The notes beneath the pieces are model-generated. The model saw only the letters and a program-made list of their open reading frames with translations. It ran no database searches and had not been told where the DNA came from. DNA of 10,689 nucleotides from Flavobacterium sp. (GTDB taxonomy: Bacteria; Bacteroidota; Bacteroidia; Flavobacteriales; Flavobacteriaceae): positions 1 to 10,689 of the forward strand of contig JANJWE010000205.1 of assembly GCA_024709705.1 (NCBI GenBank). Reading direction: 5' to 3'. Position numbers and translations under genes: made by a program. Below, in pieces: positions 6,705 through 10,689 of this stretch; the first letter of the stretch is position 1; the number at the start of each line of letters is the position of its first letter.

Positions 6705-6729
6705 GACTACTGCGACCGACTACTGCGAC
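6705..6729. repeat. Tandem 13-base direct repeat over the murQ stop codon
   Basis: GACTACTGCGAC occurs at 6705-6716 and again at 6718-6729, a period of 13. The right copy encodes the last residues Ser-Gln and the TAG of murQ; the left copy is untranslated. Similar GACTGCGACT-type short repeats are, from memory, common between genes in flavobacteria. Confidence 0.8.
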
Positions 6730-7535
6730 TGAAAACGTTCCACCGCTTTCCGCACACTTCCAAACTTCTCCAACAAAACGCCCGCTTCCTCATAACTCAC
6801 CGGAATTTCACTCATAATCATACGAATGCCTCGGTCTACCAATTTGTTGTTGCTCAATTGCATATCCACCATTTTGTTGCCTTTTACTTTTCCTAGTTGT
6901 ATCATCGTGGCCGTTGAAATCATATTCAAGACTAATTTTTGGGCCGTTCCCGCTTTCATTCTTGAACTTCCGGTTACAAATTCCGGGCCAACGACTACTT
7001 CAATCGGAAATTGTGAAACGTGTGAGAGTGGACTCCCTTCGTTGCACGTAATACAACCTGTAGGTATGTTATGTTGATTGCATTTTTCCAAACCACCAAT
7101 CACATAAGGCGTGGTTCCGGAAGCGGCAATGCCAATGACAAAATCGTTTGGATTGATATTGAATTCCGATAAATCTTTCCAAGCTTGTTCCGTATCATCC
7201 TCGGCAAATTCAACTGCTTTTCGGATGGCTTTGTCACCACCGGCAATGATTCCCACAACCAAATCAAATGAAACACCAAACGTTGGCGGACATTCCGAAG
7301 CATCTACAACCCCTAATCTACCGGAAGTTCCGGCTCCGATGTAAAAAAGTCTTCCGCCGTTTTTCAACTGACTAACCACTTTTTCAACCGTTTTTTCAAT
7401 TTGAGGCAATGCTTTTTCAACTGCTAGCGGAACCGTTTTATCTTCGTTATTGATGTTTTGTAAAAGTTCCGAAACCGACATCTTTTCCAGATGTTCGTAC
7501 TTAGAAGATTGTTCGGTGGTTTTAGTAAAAGACAT
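6720..7535 (-). CDS. murQ: N-acetylmuramic acid 6-phosphate etherase
   Basis: MurQ cleaves the D-lactyl ether of MurNAc-6-phosphate to give GlcNAc-6-phosphate and D-lactate, a cytoplasmic step in recycling cell-wall muropeptides. The 271-residue protein is a single SIS domain with the family signature GAGTSGRLGVVDASECPPTFG (about 67-87). E81 aligns with the catalytic Glu83 of E. coli MurQ and E112, in FAEDD, with Glu114 (same spacing of 31). Further conserved blocks are GIAASGTTPYV and GSSRMKAGTAQKLVLNMIST. The ATG at 7535 is preferred over a GTG at 7550, because the promoter at 7552-7582 leaves almost no room for the latter. The last codons and the stop lie in a tandem repeat, but the length is close to normal. 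It heads the run murQ, DUF6095-like gene, lipoprotein gene, terC-like gene. No MurNAc transporter or kinase gene is adjacent. Confidence 0.96.
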   Translation of the reverse strand: MSFTKTTEQSSKYEHLEKMSVSELLQNINNEDKTVPLAVEKALPQIEKTVEKVVSQLKNGGRLFYIGAGTSGRLGVVDASECPPTFGVSFDLVVGIIAGGDKAIRKAVEFAEDDTEQAWKDLSEFNINPNDFVIGIAASGTTPYVIGGLEKCNQHNIPTGCITCNEGSPLSHVSQFPIEVVVGPEFVTGSSRMKAGTAQKLVLNMISTATMIQLGKVKGNKMVDMQLSNNKLVDRGIRMIMSEIPVSYEEAGVLLEKFGSVRKAVERFQSQ

Positions 7536-7551
7536 ACTATTAATTTTCACT

Positions 7552-7582
7552 CAAAGATAAGTGAAATTAAAATTCTCGCAAA
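7552..7582 (-). promoter_or_regulatory. Bacteroidota housekeeping promoter of murQ
   Basis: On the minus strand, TTTG (7582-7579), a 19-base spacer and TATCTTTG (7559-7552) match the Bacteroidota primary-sigma consensus TTTG-N19-TAnnTTTG exactly. The transcript would start only about 10 bases before the murQ ATG. The -33 half lies within the left arm of the intergenic repeat at 7573-7620. Confidence 0.8.
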
Positions 7583-7620
7583 GTCGCAAAGACGTAAAAA
7601 AGTTGCTAAGTTGCTGAGAA
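7573..7620. repeat. Imperfect inverted repeat, likely dispersed flavobacterial element
   Basis: The left part TTCTCGCAAAGTCGCAAAGACG (7573-7594) and right part GTTGCTAAGTTGCTGAGAA (7602-7620) form imperfectly complementary arms (TTCTC...GAGAA ends, with internal GCAA/TTGC blocks) around an A-rich centre. Each arm also contains an internal short direct repeat (GCAAAG twice; GTTGCT twice). CGCAAAG-type tracts of this form are, from memory, widespread between genes in flavobacteria. Confidence 0.55.
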
Positions 7621-7680
7621 AAATAGAAACTGAGGTTTTTATTGATTTTGAAGATAAAATTTAGCGTCATTCTAAAAACC

Positions 7681-7701
7681 GACAACTGACAACAGACAAC
7701 C
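7681..7701. repeat. Three heptad repeats GACAACN
   Basis: GACAACT, GACAACA and GACAACC follow each other without gaps just downstream of the ZIP-family gene (which ends at 7708 on the minus strand). Only the seventh base varies. No hairpin or terminator is evident in the same stretch. Confidence 0.8.
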
Positions 7702-7707
7702 GAAAGA

Positions 7708-8439
7708 TTAATGCGAATGCCCCATTTCCATCACATAAGCCAATAAAAATCCCAAAACAATCATGGTGATTTTGGCTAAATTGAATTTATGCCCTTCATT
7801 ACTTTCAAAAATAATAGTAGAAGAAATATGGAATAAAATTCCAACTACAATAGCAGAAATTTCTTTGGAATAATGTTGTGCAAAATGCAGTTGTTCCGCC
7901 AATAAAGTTCCAAGCGGTGTCATTAACGCAAACGAAAACATGAAAGCAAAAACCATCCATTTGTTCATTTTGGCATTCACAAAAAACAGCGTCAGAATAA
8001 TAGCAATAGGGAAGTGATGCACCGCAATTCCGTAGGCCAAATTGGTGTTTTCGTGAATCGGAAAACCTTCTAACAACGCATGAATACACAAACTGATAAA
8101 CAATAACCACGGAATGTGATGCACTTCGTTGTTTTCATCAGTATGCACATGAACGTGACCATGTTCGGCACCTTTGGAGAAAAATTCTAAAATAATTTGG
8201 AATAAAATTCCAATCATGATAAAAACACCAACCGGAATACTTGAATGTACAGCTTCGCCCTCATGCACATGATGAGAATCTTCAAATAATTCAGGTAGCA
8301 AATGTAAAACGGTTAGCGAAAGTAAAAAAGCACCGCTAAACGCAAGTAAAAGTTTAATGTTTTTCTTTTTTTGTGGTTTTAAAAATAATGCCATCAAAAA
8401 CCCAAAAATAACAGCCGAAAAAGTAATAATGTATTGCAT
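7708..8439 (-). CDS. ZIP family metal-ion transporter
   Basis: ZIP proteins carry Zn2+ or other divalent metals across the membrane towards the cytoplasm. The 243-residue protein has about eight predicted helices. It carries the family's metal-site motifs HALLEGFP (H120, E124) and the following-helix motif HHFPIA (H141, H142), and LHLLPE (45-50) in an early helix. Two His-rich soluble stretches, HHVHEGEAVH (56-65) and HGHVHVHTDENNEVHH (93-108), and a C-terminal HSH may bind metal. Its ATG overlaps the preceding methyltransferase stop as TAATG, so the two are likely coupled. Metal specificity cannot be told from sequence alone. No Zur- or Fur-type operator is recognisable upstream. Confidence 0.9.
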   Translation of the reverse strand: MQYIITFSAVIFGFLMALFLKPQKKKNIKLLLAFSGAFLLSLTVLHLLPELFEDSHHVHEGEAVHSSIPVGVFIMIGILFQIILEFFSKGAEHGHVHVHTDENNEVHHIPWLLFISLCIHALLEGFPIHENTNLAYGIAVHHFPIAIILTLFFVNAKMNKWMVFAFMFSFALMTPLGTLLAEQLHFAQHYSKEISAIVVGILFHISSTIIFESNEGHKFNLAKITMIVLGFLLAYVMEMGHSH

Positions 8440-9203
8440 TATTTAAAGATCAAAATTAAACGTTCAGATTGAGTTTTGTAGAATTTTCGAAGTTTGTAAT
8501 CCCCAAAAACATCTAATAAGTTTATTTCGGATTCTTCCATCATTTTTTCAAAATCTGCCAATCGTAATGCTTGCACTTTTTCAACAAAATGGAAATCTTT
8601 TCCCTGATCTGAAAACGAAATTTCTTTATAAATATGATGGTCTTTTTCATATCGTTTGATATGAAAGTCAATGCCATCCACTGTTTTTGTTTCTTCGGGA
8701 ATTAGATTTTCCAATACAAAATCTACATTCATAAAATCAATCACCGCAAAACCATATTCTGTTAAGCTGTCGCGAATGGCTTTTAGCGTCGTTAAATTAT
8801 CCGCATCATCTTCAAAATAGCCAAAGCTGGTAAACAAATTGAAAATGGCATCGTATTTTTCATCAAAAGGGATTCGCATGTCATGCACTTTGAAATGCAA
8901 TTTTTCATTAGCATAATCGGAAGCTGCTTTGATACTGTTTTCAGATAAATCGGCTCCTGTAACATCATACCCTAGTTGATTTAAATAAATTGAATGTCGC
9001 CCTTTTCCGCAGGCCAAATCCAATATTTTGGCTTCTTCCGGTAAGTTTAAATATTCCGTAAGATTATCCATAAACAATTGAGCCTCTGCATAATCTCTAT
9101 CTTTGTAAAGAATGTGATAGTAAGGTGTATCAAACCAAGAGGCAAACCAATTATCGGTAATTGGAGATGGGTTTTGAGGTATGGGTGGTTTCGATTCTGA
9201 CAT
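8439..9203 (-). CDS. Class I SAM-dependent methyltransferase
   Basis: The 254-residue cytoplasmic protein has a Rossmann-type SAM-binding core. Motif I is ILDLACGKGRHS (60-71), the ribose-binding acidic residue is D85 in GADLSENSI, and HDMRIPFDEKYDAIFNLFTSFGYF supplies the motif III/IV strand region. The substrate is unknown; the sequence belongs to the broad methyltransferase group that includes small-molecule enzymes. The ATG at 9203 is chosen because the alternative at 9272 would extend across the divergent promoters and into the neighbouring gene's leader. The N-terminus PPIPQNPSPITDNWFASWFDTPYYH is proline-rich and then aromatic, a pattern I associate with this subfamily. The stop shares one base with the ZIP start. 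A functional link to metal transport is not evident. Confidence 0.87.
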   Translation of the reverse strand: MSESKPPIPQNPSPITDNWFASWFDTPYYHILYKDRDYAEAQLFMDNLTEYLNLPEEAKILDLACGKGRHSIYLNQLGYDVTGADLSENSIKAASDYANEKLHFKVHDMRIPFDEKYDAIFNLFTSFGYFEDDADNLTTLKAIRDSLTEYGFAVIDFMNVDFVLENLIPEETKTVDGIDFHIKRYEKDHHIYKEISFSDQGKDFHFVEKVQALRLADFEKMMEESEINLLDVFGDYKLRKFYKTQSERLILIFK

Positions 9204-9230
9204 TAATTGGTTAGATGCTTTAAGAACGTG

Positions 9231-9238
9231 CAAATTTA
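9231..9238 (-). promoter_or_regulatory. -7 element of the methyltransferase/ZIP operon
   Basis: TAAATTTG on the minus strand fits the Bacteroidota TAnnTTTG consensus, 27 bases before the ATG at 9203. The -33 region is weak: a CTG at 9262-9260 is spaced by 21 bases. It is back-to-back with the plus-strand element three bases away. Confidence 0.6.
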
Positions 9239-9241
9239 GTG

Positions 9242-9249
9242 TATTTTTG
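9242..9249 (+). promoter_or_regulatory. -7 element of the THUMP methyltransferase gene
   Basis: TATTTTTG matches TAnnTTTG, placing transcription start about 20 bases before the ATG at 9275. The -33 region is weak (TTTAAG near 9219-9224). Its position rules against the upstream GTG at 9239 as the translation start. Confidence 0.6.
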
Positions 9250-9274
9250 CCAAGTTTTACAGTTTTATACAATC

Positions 9275-10444
9275 ATGGAGAAGAATTTTAAGATGGTAGC
9301 CAAGACCTTTTTTGGTTTTGAAGAAATTTTAGCGAAAGAAGTGCAACAATTAGGCGGACAAGATGTACAAATCGGAACGCGTGTGGTAACTTTTTACGGC
9401 GATAAAGGATTTATGTATAAAGCTAATTTGTCGTTGCGTACAGCACTTAAAATTTTAAAACCCATCAAATCTTTTAAAGTGTTTAATGAGAGGAATTTAT
9501 ACGATGGTGTTTCAAGTATTGATTGGAGTCAGTATATGAACGAAAAGCAGACTTTTGTGGTGGATGTTACGTTGTATTCTGAGGCTTTTAACAACTCCCA
9601 ATTCGTGGCTTTAAAAACCAAAGATGCGATTGTAGATCAATTTAGAGCTAAAACCGGTGCTCGTCCGAGTATTGATAAAGATTTTCCGGATTTGCGAATA
9701 CACATTCATTTAGATCGTGATCAATGTACGGTTTCTTTGGATACTTCCGGAGATTCGTTGCATCACAGGGGTTATCGCTCGGCTACGAATATTGCTCCAA
9801 TTAATGAAGTTTTAGCAGCCGGAATGTTGTTGTTGTCGGGTTGGGAGGGAAAATCTCATTTTTTGGATCCCATGTGCGGAAGCGGAACTATTTTAGCTGA
9901 AGCCGCCATGATTGCTTGTAATATTCCCGCGAATATCAACAGAAAAGAGTTTGCTTTTGAAAAATGGAACGATTGGGATAATGATTTATTCGACCAAATT
10001 ATCGATAGTTTGATGAAAAAAACCAAAGAGTTTCATTATACCATAAAAGGGTACGACAAAGCTCCAAGTGCCGTTCGAAAAGCTCAAGATAACATTCAAA
10101 ATGCCAATTTGGAAGATTATGTAACCATTGAACAAAAAGACTTTTTTGAAACGGAAAAGCAAACGGAAGGACCCTTACACATGGTTTTCAATCCGCCGTA
10201 TGGTGAACGTTTAGATATTGATATGGAACGATTTTACAGAGAAATTGGAGATACGTTCAAACAAAGTTATCCTAACACACAAGCCTGGTTTATTACCGCT
10301 AATTTAGAAGCATTGAAATTTGTGGGATTAAAACCTTCCCGAAAAATCAAATTATTCAATGGAAAATTGGAAGCGAGATTGTTGAAGTATGATATTTATG
10401 AAGGAAGTAAACGAGCGAAGTTTCAGAATAGAGAAGAGTTTTAG
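9275..10444 (+). CDS. THUMP-domain class I RNA methyltransferase, RlmL/YpsC-like
   Basis: The 389-residue protein resembles the stand-alone form (B. subtilis YpsC type, similar length) of the N-terminal half of E. coli RlmL, which makes N2-methylguanosine at position 2445 of 23S rRNA. That exact target is inferred from the family. Residues 5-60 form the N-terminal ferredoxin-like part and about 65-155 the THUMP domain for RNA binding. The methyltransferase domain follows, with SAM motif I DPMCGSGT (198-205), KGYDKAPSAV (258-267) and catalytic motif IV NPPYGERL (306-313), as expected for exocyclic-amine methylation. The start is the ATG at 9275, consistent with the promoter at 9242-9249. It diverges from the methyltransferase/ZIP operon and converges on the HepT-like gene with a three-base gap. 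Confidence 0.9.
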   Translation: MEKNFKMVAKTFFGFEEILAKEVQQLGGQDVQIGTRVVTFYGDKGFMYKANLSLRTALKILKPIKSFKVFNERNLYDGVSSIDWSQYMNEKQTFVVDVTLYSEAFNNSQFVALKTKDAIVDQFRAKTGARPSIDKDFPDLRIHIHLDRDQCTVSLDTSGDSLHHRGYRSATNIAPINEVLAAGMLLLSGWEGKSHFLDPMCGSGTILAEAAMIACNIPANINRKEFAFEKWNDWDNDLFDQIIDSLMKKTKEFHYTIKGYDKAPSAVRKAQDNIQNANLEDYVTIEQKDFFETEKQTEGPLHMVFNPPYGERLDIDMERFYREIGDTFKQSYPNTQAWFITANLEALKFVGLKPSRKIKLFNGKLEARLLKYDIYEGSKRAKFQNREEF

Positions 10445-10461
10445 AAGTTAAAGTTCTAAAA
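10439..10461. repeat. Inverted repeat spanning two converging stop codons
   Basis: TTTTAGAA (10439-10446) and TTCTAAAA (10454-10461) form a perfect 8-bp stem around a seven-base loop. The stem contains the TAG of the THUMP methyltransferase and the loop holds most of the HepT-like gene's TAA. It is AT-rich and lacks a strong T-run, so it is at best a weak bidirectional terminator. Confidence 0.4.
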
Positions 10462-10689
10462 GATTTTGAATTTGATATTTAAATGTTGGAATTGTTTCAA
10501 AAATGGTTTCCCAAACAAAATTTAAATCAACAGAAAAATATTCGTGAACAATGAAATTTCTCATCGACTTTGCACCTCGCCAGTCAATTTCTGAATTTTG
10601 CAATTTGAATTCTTCATCAATTTGAGCTACAGCTTCACCAATAACAATAAAGTTCTTCAAAACGGCATCTTGTTTGAGCCAATCGGATA
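10448..10689 (-). CDS. HepT-like (DUF86) toxin, 5' end beyond the window
   Basis: The reading frame stays open to the right edge (SDWLKQDAVLKNFIVIGEAV), so this is the C-terminal 79 or so residues of a longer protein; the TTG at 10660 is not a credible start. The visible part is helical and carries the HepT RNase motif RNFIVHEY (R-x4-H-x-Y), with Arg at 10559-10561, His at 10544-10546 and Tyr at 10538-10540. It is preceded by IGEAV and IDWRGAKSM, typical of DUF86. HepT proteins are HEPN-type toxins paired with MntA nucleotidyltransferase antitoxins that inactivate them by adding AMP to the motif tyrosine. The mntA partner usually lies directly upstream, which here would be outside the window on the right. 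The motif is intact in what is visible. The gene abuts the THUMP methyltransferase tail to tail. Confidence 0.88.
   Translation of the reverse strand, partial: SDWLKQDAVLKNFIVIGEAVAQIDEEFKLQNSEIDWRGAKSMRNFIVHEYFSVDLNFVWETIFETIPTFKYQIQNLLEL

Noticed and set aside
7621..7680. Possible small RNA or riboswitch in the murQ-ZIP gap
   Set aside because: Apart from the repeats and the murQ promoter I saw no stable fold or known aptamer pattern in this stretch.
7805..8110. 101-residue minus-strand ORF within the ZIP-family gene
   Set aside because: It is a different-frame shadow; its Cys/Phe-rich composition is not protein-like, and the ZIP frame has clear family motifs.
9204..9272. Longer N-terminus for the SAM methyltransferase
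   Set aside because: It would run through the divergent promoter region and the other gene's leader, and the extra residues look unrelated to the family.

Overview
The window looks like chromosomal DNA of a member of the Bacteroidota, most likely a Flavobacterium-like member of the Flavobacteriia. The evidence is the AT-rich sequence, the absence of obvious Shine-Dalgarno sites, promoters of the TTTG-N19-TAnnTTTG type, several proteins of families typical of this group (DUF4252, DUF6095-like, the acidic-tailed ParC) and very short intergenic gaps. This identification comes from sequence character and family memory, not from a search.

Layout, left to right. (1) Positions 3-2702, plus strand: topoisomerase IV subunit A (parC), followed by two hairpins; the second is a strong bidirectional terminator shared with the converging gene. 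(2) Positions 2801-5198, minus strand: a regulatory cluster read right to left as secreted alpha/beta hydrolase, ECF sigma factor, four-helix membrane protein, then a secreted DUF4252 protein. The hydrolase, sigma and membrane-protein genes are nearly or actually overlapping. The DUF4252 gene has its own candidate ECF promoter. (3) Positions 5270-7535, minus strand: an apparent operon of murQ, a DUF6095-like small membrane protein, a small lipoprotein and a TerC-family metal transporter, started by a textbook Bacteroidota promoter. (4) Positions 7708-9203, minus strand: a SAM methyltransferase and a ZIP-family metal transporter, overlapping by one base. (5) Positions 9275-10444, plus strand: a THUMP-domain rRNA methyltransferase, divergent from region 4 with back-to-back promoters. 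(6) Positions 10448-10689, minus strand: the 3' part of a HepT-like (DUF86) toxin gene that runs off the right edge.

Most of the window is housekeeping: DNA topology, cell-wall recycling, rRNA modification and metal transport. The most interesting part is the sigma-factor cluster. A four-helix membrane protein lies where an anti-sigma factor would be expected but has no known anti-sigma motif. GT(A/T)AC-N16-CGT(A/C) promoter-like sites stand before both the DUF4252 gene and the terC-like gene, which suggests a small envelope or metal stress regulon. No gap between genes exceeds 300 bases. I see no tRNA, rRNA, CRISPR array, insertion sequence or prophage gene.
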